A stretch of 64,000 nucleotides of DNA. Origin: Bacteroides sp. ET71 (lineage in GTDB: Bacteria > Bacteroidota > Bacteroidia > Bacteroidales > Bacteroidaceae). The stretch lies in the NCBI RefSeq assembly GCF_023336905.1, contig NZ_JAMBLS010000013.1, positions 1 through 64,000 of the forward strand, written 5' to 3'. The position numbers were made by a program, and so were the translations under genes. Positions 33,379 through 40,977 of the stretch are shown here, in pieces (position 1 is the stretch's first letter; every line of letters begins with the position of its first letter). Below the pieces are notes generated by a model. It did no database searches. It worked only from the letters and a program-made list of their open reading frames with translations, and was not told the DNA's origin.

Positions 33379-34890
33379 ATGAGCAAGAACCAAGAATACG
33401 CAGAGAAGTATGCCGAATATGCGATGTTACAGATGCGGCGGTACGGCATTCCCGCCTCCGTGACACTGGCGCAGGGCATACTTGAGAGCAGTAACGGCCA
33501 GAGCCAGCTGGCACGGAACGAGAACAACCACTTCGGCATCAAGGCCACGCCGTCATGGATTGACGAAGGCGGACGGTACGCCCTGTATTCGGACGACAGG
33601 CCAAACGAGAAGTTCTGCAGCTATGATTCCGTGGGCGACTCCTACGAGCACCACTCCCGTTTCCTGAAAGAAAACAGCCGCTATGCCGCCTGCTTCAATC
33701 TCTCGCCGGACGACTACAAGGGATGGACGGAAGGCATCGCCCGTGCCGGGTATGCCACGGGAAGCGGCTATGCCGCCAACCTACAGAAAATCATCGAGCA
33801 GAACGGCCTTGACAGATACGACCGTCAGGTCATGCAGGAAATGGCGGCACAGGGACGGCATTTCGGCGTGGAGGAAAACCCTTTGGGAGAATCTGAAAGC
33901 GCGGCCTATTCCTTTCCGGTCGAAAGGAAGGATTTCCTTTTTGTCACCACCCCGTTCGGCGTGGACGGCCGCACGGCCAACGGCGGCGGGAAAGTCCACA
34001 AGGGGCTGGACATCCGGTGTGACGAGGATGCCGTCCTCGCCACGGAAAACGGGGGCAAGGTCGTCTCCGTGAAAGGAAGCGGTGGCGGACAGTCCGTGAC
34101 CGTGGAATACAGCCGGAAGGACGGCAGCAAGGTGCAGTGTACCTATATGCACCTCGGCGAAGTCTCCGTCAAGGCCGGGGATACTGTCAAGTCCGGGCAG
34201 CAGCTCGGAAAGACGGGCGGCGAACATCTGCATTTCGGGGTAAAAAACATCTATGCGGACGGCACGCAGCGGGACATCGACCCGGCGGCGTATCTGGCGG
34301 AAATCGCACAGAAAGGCGGCATCCGGCAGCAGGTGCTGCACAACGGCAACGACCTGCTTGCCAGATACAGGAGTACGGAAAGCGCCAGGGACGGGAAACC
34401 GCTCACCACCGAAGGATGGATGAAAAAGCTGCTCTCCTCGGAGGACAGCGGCGTGGGCCTGTCCGGATGCAGCGATCCTGTCGTGGAGATGGCCATGACC
34501 GCCTTCACCTCCCTGATGCTGCTGGCCGTGCAGATTGACAATAAGGAGGAGGAAAGGCAGAAGGCGGAAGTGTCCGCCGCGATGGACAGCGGGAGAATCG
34601 ACCTCAAGTCTCTGTTGCCGGGTATGAAAAGCTGCACCCTGACCGTCAACGAAAACGGCAAGGCCGTGCTTCATGCCGACAACGGAAACATGCAGATGTC
34701 GAGGGAGCTTTCCTCCGCCGAACTCAGCCGCCTGTCGGCCACGCTGAACAACAGTTCTCTCTCCGAAGAGACCAGGCGGATGCGCGTGAGCGGACTGCTC
34801 AACACGGTCATCCTCTCCGAGACGGCTTCCCGCAACTTCGAGATGGGAATGGAACAGCTGCAGGGACAGACAGAAGGACTGAAAAGATAG
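33379..34890 (+). CDS. glucosaminidase-M23 peptidoglycan hydrolase
   Basis: A 503-residue two-domain enzyme. Residues 1-150 form a GH73-like glucosaminidase (PASVTLAQGILESSNGQSQLA, NNHFGIKA, GWTEGIARAGYATGSGYAANL). Residues 190-310 form an M23 peptidase with VHKGLDIR, CTYMHLGEV and EHLHFGVK, so all zinc ligands are present. The C-terminal part is helical with one hydrophobic stretch. There is no N-terminal signal peptide, so export may depend on the transfer machinery. It would open the wall locally during conjugation. Confidence 0.88.
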   Translation: MSKNQEYAEKYAEYAMLQMRRYGIPASVTLAQGILESSNGQSQLARNENNHFGIKATPSWIDEGGRYALYSDDRPNEKFCSYDSVGDSYEHHSRFLKENSRYAACFNLSPDDYKGWTEGIARAGYATGSGYAANLQKIIEQNGLDRYDRQVMQEMAAQGRHFGVEENPLGESESAAYSFPVERKDFLFVTTPFGVDGRTANGGGKVHKGLDIRCDEDAVLATENGGKVVSVKGSGGGQSVTVEYSRKDGSKVQCTYMHLGEVSVKAGDTVKSGQQLGKTGGEHLHFGVKNIYADGTQRDIDPAAYLAEIAQKGGIRQQVLHNGNDLLARYRSTESARDGKPLTTEGWMKKLLSSEDSGVGLSGCSDPVVEMAMTAFTSLMLLAVQIDNKEEERQKAEVSAAMDSGRIDLKSLLPGMKSCTLTVNENGKAVLHADNGNMQMSRELSSAELSRLSATLNNSSLSEETRRMRVSGLLNTVILSETASRNFEMGMEQLQGQTEGLKR

Positions 34891-34900
34891 CAATGAAAAT

Positions 34901-35074
34901 ATGAAAAGCGTGATGATGCAATTATGTTTTTATGTACTCGGATTGTCCTCGTGCGTGCTGCATACCGTCATGTACCTTATGCTGTTCGGCCGGGTGGCGG
35001 CGCTTGTCATCATCGGGATACAGGTGCTGCTTGCCGCATGGATAATCTACATCCGTATCAGGGCACCCGATTAG
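34901..35074 (+). CDS. 57-residue membrane protein
   Basis: A short frame (MKSVMMQLCFYVLGLSSCVL...) with two hydrophobic segments (LCFYVLGLSSCVLHTVMYLMLF and VAALVIIGIQVLLAAWIIYI) and a basic end (RIRAPD). It lies 10 bp after the hydrolase gene, fills a gap in the operon, and keeps GC-rich codon use. It is below the usual size cut-off and is easily missed. It may anchor or regulate the neighbouring hydrolase. Confidence 0.6.
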   Translation: MKSVMMQLCFYVLGLSSCVLHTVMYLMLFGRVAALVIIGIQVLLAAWIIYIRIRAPD

Positions 35075-35155
35075 CAAAGGGAATTTCCGGTTCAACTTCA
35101 ACAAGGCCGTTTCTGCTTTCCGGTGGAAATGTCACACATCAAAAATAGACAAGCG

Positions 35156-35773
35156 ATGATAAAATGCAATGTTACCCTATGCGGCACGATCAGCCGCGAC
35201 GCCTCCGTCCGCACAGGCAAGGACGGCAAGGAGTTCGTAAGTTTTCCTCTCCAGGTCTCCATCCCCGGAAAGAACGGGAATGACGGGAACATGGAAGTCA
35301 GCGTCAGCAAAGACGGCGGACAGGACACCGTACATGAATACCGGTACGGCTCCCGTGCCAAGGTCACGGGCACCCTTTTGCTGAAACGCAGGGGCGAGAA
35401 GCTCTATTTCAACCTGTCGGCGGATTCCGTGGATCTTTCCGATGCCGGGAACACGGATTTCGTCAAAGGGCAGATGGTCTTCCGTGGGAAGACCGGCAAG
35501 CACATAGAGGAACGCAAGGACAAGACTGGCAAGCCGTACCTGATGTTCTCCGCATTCAGTACGGAAAAGGTCAATGACGGGTTCGAGTACCAATGGGTGC
35601 GCTTCTTCTGTTTCGGCAAGGAAAGGGAGGAATGGCTTCAGCCGGGTGTCAAGGTGGACGCGAAGGGAGAAATGTCCCTCTCCCTATACGACGGCAAGCC
35701 GGACATCTCCTGCCGTGTGGAAGAACTCAACCAGTATGTGCCGGAGGCCGGCAACGATAACGATAACAGATGA
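35156..35773 (+). CDS. tandem OB-fold SSB-like protein
   Basis: A 205-residue protein from ATG 35156 (MIKCNVTLCGTISRDASVRT); in-frame ATGs at 35123 and 35129 are alternatives. Two SSB/OB-like halves are visible: the first has VTLCGTISRDASVRTGKDGKEFVSF, and the second has GKPYLMFSAFSTEK followed by EYQWVRFFCFGK. There is no acidic DDxPF tip, unlike the SSB at 3943. It probably binds single-stranded DNA during transfer. Its stop overlaps the ArdC-like start by 4 bp, so the two are co-translated. Confidence 0.7.
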   Translation: MIKCNVTLCGTISRDASVRTGKDGKEFVSFPLQVSIPGKNGNDGNMEVSVSKDGGQDTVHEYRYGSRAKVTGTLLLKRRGEKLYFNLSADSVDLSDAGNTDFVKGQMVFRGKTGKHIEERKDKTGKPYLMFSAFSTEKVNDGFEYQWVRFFCFGKEREEWLQPGVKVDAKGEMSLSLYDGKPDISCRVEELNQYVPEAGNDNDNR

Positions 35774-37467
35774 CGGATATGGCCGGTTACAGACGACAGA
35801 ACGCGGACGGGCCGAACAGCGAGGAAAAGGCTCTCGACCTGTTCGCCGAGATGATGATTGAAAAGATAGAAAGCATCAATAAGGACTGGCGCAAGCCCTG
35901 GTTCACGGAAGGCGCATTGCAGTGGCCGCGCAACCTGTCCGGACGCGAATATAACGGCATGAACGCCTTCATGTTGATGCTGCACTGCGAGAAAGAGGGG
36001 TACAAGATACCCCGCTTCTGTACCTTCGACTGCGTGCAGCGGATGAACAAGCCGGGCAAGGACGGACAGGAACTGCCGAGGGTCTCCGTGCTGCGCGGCG
36101 AGAAATCTTTCCCGGTGATGCTCACTACTTTCACCTGCATACATAAGGAGACGAAGGAGAAAATCAAGTATGATGACTACAAGAATCTCTCCGAAGATGA
36201 GAAGAAGGAGTACAATGTCTATCCGAGGATGCAGGTTTTCAGGGTGTTCAACGTGCAGCAGACCAACCTGCGGGAAGCGCGTCCGGAATTGTGGGAAAAG
36301 CTGGAAAAGGAAAACGGCCGTCCTGAAGTCAAGGCAGGCGAACAGTTCGACTTCGAGCCGGTGGACCGGATGATAAGCGAGAACCTGTGGATCTGTCCCA
36401 TACGGCCCATGCATCAGGATAGTGCGTACTATTCCATTACGAAGAATGAAATCGTAGTGCCGGAAAAAGTCCAGTTCAAGGACGGGGAAGCGTTCTACGG
36501 CACCCTGTTCCACGAGATGACCCATTCCACCGGTGCGAAAGGCGTGCTTGACCGCCTCGAACCGACAGCCTTCGGTTCAAAGGAATATGCCAGGGAGGAA
36601 CTGGTGGCCGAACTCGGCAGCGCACTGGTCTCACAACGTTACGGCATGACCAAACACATCAAGGAAGACAGCTGCGCCTACCTCAAGTCCTGGCTCGACT
36701 CATTGAAAGAGTCCCCGCAGTTCATCAAGACGACCCTGATGGATGTAAAAAAGGCGTCCTCTATAATCACGCAGAAGGTGGACAGGATTGCAAGGGGACT
36801 GGACGAAGACAATACGGAACGGAAAGGAAACGAGGTCTCTCCGCAGGAAAAGACATTCTATGCGTCCGTTGCCTACCTCCAGTCCACAGACGACACAAGC
36901 CGGCTGGACGAACTGAGGGACAAAGGGGACTATGAGGGGCTGCTGGCCTGCGCCAAGGAATATTATGACGGGAACGGCATGGATGAACAATACACCTACC
37001 AGACCCCCTTGCAGCACAGGGGCGATAACCTGCTTGTCGAGGACAAGGACTTTGCCGTCGTGTATAACGGGAGCGTGGGCGGCACCTATGAGGTGATGCT
37101 GAAATACTCGGAACAGGAGGTACGCGACCACATCAACCGCTACGGCATTGACCGTGCGAGCGTGGATGTGAAAGAGCTTGCCAAGGATATGGTCGTTGAA
37201 CAGTTTGCCAAACTGACGCATCAGAGAATGTCGGTATTCGAAATGCCGAGCGGGGATATTCTGTATGCAACGTACAACAGGGAGAAGGATGCGCTCGATG
37301 TGGGAGGTGTATGCAATGCGGGTCTTGCCGTGCGGCATAGCTTTCCATACGACCACAACTCGACGTTTGATGGCAACCTGATGGCCGTAAACGAGAAACT
37401 GAACGAACTCGACGAATACAGGGAGGAGCTACAAGAGGCGGAATATGGCGGCGGAATGCGGCGATAG
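35770..37467 (+). CDS. ardC: ArdC-like anti-restriction protein with zincin domain
   Basis: A 565-residue protein. The N-terminal ArdC domain contains KPWF, REYNGMNAFMLMLHCE and VLRGEKSFPVML. The metallopeptidase domain has the zinc motif LFHEMTHSTG (HExxH) and a downstream acidic EELVAELGSAL. In plasmid ArdC the N-terminal part binds single-stranded DNA and protects entering DNA from restriction. A C-terminal extension of about 200 residues is unassigned. It ends the long rightward operon. Confidence 0.88.
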   Translation: MTDMAGYRRQNADGPNSEEKALDLFAEMMIEKIESINKDWRKPWFTEGALQWPRNLSGREYNGMNAFMLMLHCEKEGYKIPRFCTFDCVQRMNKPGKDGQELPRVSVLRGEKSFPVMLTTFTCIHKETKEKIKYDDYKNLSEDEKKEYNVYPRMQVFRVFNVQQTNLREARPELWEKLEKENGRPEVKAGEQFDFEPVDRMISENLWICPIRPMHQDSAYYSITKNEIVVPEKVQFKDGEAFYGTLFHEMTHSTGAKGVLDRLEPTAFGSKEYAREELVAELGSALVSQRYGMTKHIKEDSCAYLKSWLDSLKESPQFIKTTLMDVKKASSIITQKVDRIARGLDEDNTERKGNEVSPQEKTFYASVAYLQSTDDTSRLDELRDKGDYEGLLACAKEYYDGNGMDEQYTYQTPLQHRGDNLLVEDKDFAVVYNGSVGGTYEVMLKYSEQEVRDHINRYGIDRASVDVKELAKDMVVEQFAKLTHQRMSVFEMPSGDILYATYNREKDALDVGGVCNAGLAVRHSFPYDHNSTFDGNLMAVNEKLNELDEYREELQEAEYGGGMRR

Positions 37468-37469
37468 GC

Positions 37470-37510
37470 AAAAAAAGGAACACGGGGCCGGCGTGGATGC
37501 CAGCCCCGTG
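37470..37510. terminator. terminator between convergent operons
   Basis: CACGGGGC (37481-37488) pairs with GCCCCGTG (37503-37510), and an inner GGC/GCC pair extends the stem. The A-run at 37470-37476 gives a T-run for leftward transcripts; the rightward operon ends just before it. Confidence 0.85.
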
Positions 37511-37516
37511 CCTTTG

Positions 37517-37804
37517 TCAGCTTTGCTGAAAATACTCCTGCCAATTCTCTTCATCAACGGTCAGTCTGTCCATTTCCCAATCATATTCCACTTCAGGCAT
37601 ATTGGAATAAGGGAAATACACGGTATAGCCTATCTGACCGTAAGAGCTGTGCAAGGGTATAACACAAATCTCGTGGCCATAATATGGCTGTGGCGTACAG
37701 TATTTACGCCAGTTGAAACGGCCTGCCGCAATATTGCAGCAAAGTAACTTCAGAGCCATTATACCTTTCCATGCTTGAAAGTCTTTCTTGCAATTTCTTT
37801 CCAT
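37517..37804 (-). CDS. small hypothetical protein
   Basis: A 95-residue protein (MERNCKKDFQAWKGIMALKL...) rich in tyrosine and cysteine. An internal ATG 15 codons in is an alternative start. No family recognised. It is the last gene of a leftward run (38352 to 37517) and lies directly before the convergent terminator. Confidence 0.55.
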   Translation of the reverse strand: MERNCKKDFQAWKGIMALKLLCCNIAAGRFNWRKYCTPQPYYGHEICVIPLHSSYGQIGYTVYFPYSNMPEVEYDWEMDRLTVDEENWQEYFQQS

Positions 37805-37810
37805 AATAAT

Positions 37811-38005
37811 CTAATGAGCCAAGTTATAATAAATTTCGGGTTCGCCTGATACATTGTAAATCCAACTGCCGCACCGAATCAGCAGTGCATTCTTTCCGTA
37901 GTACAGCCTTTTCATGCCGGCAATGCTCCCGGACTTGTGGAAATTAGGGAAACGGCTGATGCCGATTCTCGCGCCGTCCCGCCTGTAAAGTGTCTTTGTT
38001 CTCAT
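37811..38005 (-). CDS. small basic hypothetical protein
   Basis: A 64-residue basic protein (MRTKTLYRRDGARIGISRFP...). It overlaps the end of the preceding gene by 4 bp (ATGA-type coupling), which supports its reality. No family recognised. Confidence 0.6.
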   Translation of the reverse strand: MRTKTLYRRDGARIGISRFPNFHKSGSIAGMKRLYYGKNALLIRCGSWIYNVSGEPEIYYNLAH

Positions 38006-38352
38006 GTCAATGCTGTTTTTAATGAGTTATAAAAATCCGTGAAATTTTTTTTCGCCTCTTCCATCTCATCCACAATGTCCTTGATATGGTAAGGTGCGCC
38101 ACATTTTCCGTGCCCGTCATAGCCAATCCACCGGTAGGCTTCATAGTCGGGGTCAAAGTCCTCGCAATTCCGCTCCACCTCCCTAAGAAACCCGTCAAAT
38201 TTGTTTCCTGTCAGTTCGACACAAAATCCGTAATCCAGTCCGTGCTTTGTGTAATAGCAGAAATCGAATACTACAGTGTCTTCTTCCTCGTCTGTACTTA
38301 CTATCCAGCCGAAATCGAAGGCGATGCTTTTGATTAGTTCTACTGTTGTCAT
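38002..38352 (-). CDS. acidic hypothetical protein
   Basis: A 116-residue acidic protein from ATG 38352 (MTTVELIKSIAFDFGWIVST); the longer frame upstream runs into the non-coding leader G. Patterns such as DTVVFDFCYYTKHGLDYGF and YEAYRWIGYDGHG suggest a compact alpha/beta domain. It is the first gene of a three-gene unit behind leader G. No function recognised. Confidence 0.65.
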   Translation of the reverse strand: MTTVELIKSIAFDFGWIVSTDEEEDTVVFDFCYYTKHGLDYGFCVELTGNKFDGFLREVERNCEDFDPDYEAYRWIGYDGHGKCGAPYHIKDIVDEMEEAKKNFTDFYNSLKTALT

Positions 38353-38480
38353 TGTCCTGTTTTTTATTTTCCCTTTGTTCCGGGCCTTCCGACCCGCCGC
38401 AGGGATTGTTTTTATGTGCGGTTTCCACGGCGAAGGCAAGGATGGCAGGCAAGGAATCTGCGGTGAAATTTTATGAAATG

Positions 38481-38571
38481 CCGCCATCTGTGATTGCGGA
38501 AAGTTTCCGTCAAATTTTATCCTGATAGCCAGGGCGGTCCTTGACCGGGCCGTCCGTTCGCCGTACCTTTG
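38481..38571. promoter_or_regulatory. leader unit G: hairpin plus rightward promoter
   Basis: CCGC-ATC (38481-38488) pairs with GAT-GCGG (38492-38499) around the loop TGT. TTG (38541-38543), 20 bp, TACCTTTG (38564-38571) reads rightward; the box starts 65 bp after the hairpin, as in unit I. The region 38572-38752 holds no gene that I can support. Confidence 0.55.
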
Positions 38572-38752
38572 CCGCATAAAAACATCCTGTGGGGTGTTGG
38601 CGGCACATGGAAATGAGCGTTTATCCATATATAAAAGGAGGGAGCCCATGACCTATGGGCATGTTATAACAGGCTCGGCCAGTCCCGTTGTGAGGCAGCC
38701 ACCACCGGCCGGGACACCGCCTCTGCCGATGATGGCTGTCTTGTCATTCAAA

Positions 38753-38935
38753 TCATATCTTATTTACAGTATCCTCCAGATATTCAATCCGCCTATATAC
38801 GGCGGATGCTTCAGGATAGCATTCCGTCAATTCCGCCCATTCGAGGGTCTTGTGCAGTTCGTCAAAAGTCAGTCTCAATTCTGCAAGTCCGTCCCGAAGT
38901 TTCCGTTTCAAGTCAATTCTTTCCTGTTCGTTCAT
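38753..38935 (-). CDS. small helical hypothetical protein
   Basis: A 60-residue charged, entirely helical protein (MNEQERIDLKRKLRDGLAEL...). It lies 17 bp downstream of the gene at 38953-39438 and probably shares its transcript. It might be a small dimerising or coiled-coil accessory protein; no family recognised. Confidence 0.55.
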   Translation of the reverse strand: MNEQERIDLKRKLRDGLAELRLTFDELHKTLEWAELTECYPEASAVYRRIEYLEDTVNKI

Positions 38936-38952
38936 AATCCTTTAATTTAGAG

Positions 38953-39438
38953 TCAGAAATGATAATCAATGACGCCTCCAATGTAGAGCAGCGTGCCGGG
39001 TTCATACCCACAAATCTCACGCATGAACTCGTAAGACTGTTCGGCATAGGATTGCATACCATCCGCATCTGTGTAAAACCAGTAAGCTGTTTCAAGCGGG
39101 TTTTTCAAGTATTTTTCAAGCTGATAGACCGAGCCGATATAATCCAGCATCGTGTCAGGGGTAACGGCTTCCATCTTGCTGCGCAAACCTGCCACAAAAT
39201 CCTCCTTCCACTTTTCCGCCCCGCCGGTGTAGCGGATTGTATCTTCATCGACAAGCTCGAACATCCCTGTGGGCAGGATATGGTTTACCAATATGTCAAT
39301 GTGGTACTTGCGCTCCTTCTCGCCAATTTCGCAGCAATAGTCAAAATAACTGTTGTCGCCCTGCATAAGCGTGTCCTCGTTCAGATAGCATTCCTTGTCC
39401 ACCTTTGTCGTTGTAATTTGAAAAATTTTGCTGTGCAT
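38953..39438 (-). CDS. conserved hypothetical protein
   Basis: A 161-residue protein from ATG 39438 (MHSKIFQITTTKVDKECYLN); the longer frame begins inside the leader. Acidic, with features such as DYCCEIGEKERKYHIDILVNHIL and a C-terminal YEPGTLLYIGGVIDYHF. I recognise no domain. Its layout (single leader, short partner gene) matches the other leftward units here. Confidence 0.65.
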   Translation of the reverse strand: MHSKIFQITTTKVDKECYLNEDTLMQGDNSYFDYCCEIGEKERKYHIDILVNHILPTGMFELVDEDTIRYTGGAEKWKEDFVAGLRSKMEAVTPDTMLDYIGSVYQLEKYLKNPLETAYWFYTDADGMQSYAEQSYEFMREICGYEPGTLLYIGGVIDYHF

Positions 39439-39582
39439 AATCTTGAAATTTAATTTGTTGAACATTCTTTTTCTTCCCTTTTCTCGAAAGCCTTCTTCGG
39501 CTTCCTTGTCGGGAAAGATTTTACATGCAGGAAAGACAGCGTGTAAAGAACAGGAAAGGCAAGGAAACCGTCAGGGATTTAA

Positions 39583-39701
39583 CGGAATACCCAACCCTGC
39601 GGGGAACTGAAAGTTCATCTTCGATTTGGGAAGGCTGCCGCTCAATCCGTGAACCGGTTAGCGCAGCGGTACTTGACGGCTGGACGGACGCTGTACCTTT
39701 G
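39583..39701. promoter_or_regulatory. leader unit H (degenerate): short hairpin plus rightward promoter
   Basis: A short CCC/GGGG hairpin with a TGC loop lies at about 39596-39604, preceded by AATACC as in unit I. TTG (39673-39675), 18 bp, TACCTTTG (39694-39701) reads rightward. The hairpin is weaker than in the other units. The gap 39439-39938 otherwise holds only the terminator below. Confidence 0.45.
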
Positions 39702-39891
39702 CATGGGAAAATCACTCCGGCGGGGAATGCCGAAACGGAGGAACGGTCGATGGCCCATGATAAAAGCGGACAGAAGTCATGGAATAAAAAGGCAGGACGG
39801 CAGGAACATACAAAAGGTTGCAGTGCCTTCCAGGGCATCCGGCTAAAACAGGGAGCAGGGACCGGAAAAAGGATTGTGATGACATGAAAAA

Positions 39892-39919
39892 TCCCCCGAA
39901 CTGACTTGCAGCCCGGGAG
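39892..39919 (-). terminator. terminator of the gene at 39939-40520
   Basis: TCCC (39892-39895) and GGGA (39915-39918) with additional C/G pairs form a hairpin. On the minus strand it is followed by a run of five T. It sits 20 bp beyond the stop codon. Confidence 0.65.
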
Positions 39920-39938
39920 ATATGCCCCTTTACCCGAG

Positions 39939-40520
39939 TTAACCTATCACTTCAAACTCATGCAGGTAGCAGAAAGCATCTTCGCTCTTCTCACTCCATT
40001 CTGCGTCAAGAGCTTCGACATCCTTTGCCGACCTTATCGGTTTCCCGGTCTCTTTCTCAATCCACTTGAACGCATCTTCCTGATTCTCGAAGTATTCGCT
40101 GATGTACTCTTCTTCGGGCGTACAGGCATCAAAAAAATACCTGTCGGGGAAATAGACGCCCGAACTGTCGTTCGTTTCATAAATTCCTATGCCCGGCTCT
40201 TCCGCCTGAAAGTAATAGTAAAGTGACGGATATTTTTCCCTCACAAGGTCAAACACCTCATTGCAGGGAGACCACGCCGTCTCGGTGTATAACCTTATCA
40301 CTTCGCCGTCCATTTCGAGGCAGCTCCACTCACCACGACAACTTACATCGTTCCAATCCTTGCCCAAGGCATCCACAAGGCATCCCAGCCATGTAGTCCC
40401 GAAGCCGTTTTCCACTGAAGGGTTTTCCATGTCTTCCAGTCTTTTCATTAACTCATAGAGGCTCTTGATTTCTTTTGCGTCGCCCTCTATCACATACGCA
40501 CTTGAACACCAATTAGGCAT
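39939..40520 (-). CDS. Api92/DUF1281-like ferredoxin-fold protein
   Basis: A 193-residue protein from ATG 40520. It begins MPNWCSSAYVIEGDAKEIKS, the signature start (MPNWCxNxxxIxGD) of the DUF1281/Api92-like family found on plasmids and pathogenicity islands. The remainder (CNEVFDLVREKYPSLYYYFQAEEPGIGIYETND) also fits that family. Function unknown. It is a single-gene unit with leader I in front and a terminator behind. Confidence 0.75.
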   Translation of the reverse strand: MPNWCSSAYVIEGDAKEIKSLYELMKRLEDMENPSVENGFGTTWLGCLVDALGKDWNDVSCRGEWSCLEMDGEVIRLYTETAWSPCNEVFDLVREKYPSLYYYFQAEEPGIGIYETNDSSGVYFPDRYFFDACTPEEEYISEYFENQEDAFKWIEKETGKPIRSAKDVEALDAEWSEKSEDAFCYLHEFEVIG

Positions 40521-40660
40521 AACTCTTAAATTTAATCCGTTAAACTTTTTCTTTATCTTTCCCTTTTCTCGGAGCCTTACGGCTTCCGGTCGGGAATGAT
40601 TTTCGTGCGTGAAAAGACTGCGGGTCAGGGGCAATAAGGCAAGTGGACGGCAAAGTAGCT

Positions 40661-40759
40661 GATGAAATACCCAAATCTGTGATTTGCGGAAAGCTGTCAT
40701 CCGGTACGCAGGCCTGTCAGCATGGCGGTACTTGACATTCGCCCTCCGCAGTACCTTTG
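40661..40759. promoter_or_regulatory. leader unit I: hairpin plus rightward promoter
   Basis: CAAATC (40672-40677) pairs perfectly with GATTTG (40681-40686) around TGT, and outer GATGA/TCATC arms flank it. TTG (40732-40734), 17 bp, TACCTTTG (40752-40759) reads rightward and starts 66 bp after the hairpin, as in unit G. Compared with G, the stem sequence differs but pairing and loop are kept. Confidence 0.6.
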
Positions 40760-40827
40760 CACGGAAAAACAGGGCTGACAGGCAGCCGGAGTATGAGCAA
40801 AGAGATTATTATTGCGACAGAAAACAT

Positions 40828-40870
40828 TAACAATAATGGCAAATCTATAAAGTATTTGCCATTATTGTTA
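40828..40870. promoter_or_regulatory. AbiE operator 1: 17-bp perfect inverted repeat
   Basis: TAACAATAATGGCAAAT (40828-40844), a 9-bp spacer, and the exact reverse complement (40854-40870). The inner core GGCAAAT-N9-ATTTGCC is the same as in operator 2. Confidence 0.85.
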
Positions 40871-40914
40871 TTCTTATAAAAGACAGGTTTTTCTGAAATA
40901 AATATAACTATTTT

Positions 40915-40955
40915 GGCAAATTGCATTTGTATTTGCCGATTTTGTTATATATTTG
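40915..40955 (+). promoter_or_regulatory. AbiE promoter with operator 2
   Basis: GGCAAAT (40915-40921), 9 bp, ATTTGCC (40931-40937) forms the second operator. It covers the -33 element TTTG (40926-40929), which is 18 bp from the -7 box TATATTTG (40948-40955). Binding here would block RNA polymerase, consistent with the known negative autoregulation of abiE systems by AbiEi. Confidence 0.8.
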
Positions 40956-40977
40956 TAGCGGAATACAGATAACTGAG

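Noticed and set aside
21543-37467. A complete type IV secretion operon
   Set aside because: No VirB4, VirD4/TraG-type ATPase, TraN or TraM homologue was recognised. The operon has auxiliary and envelope proteins only.
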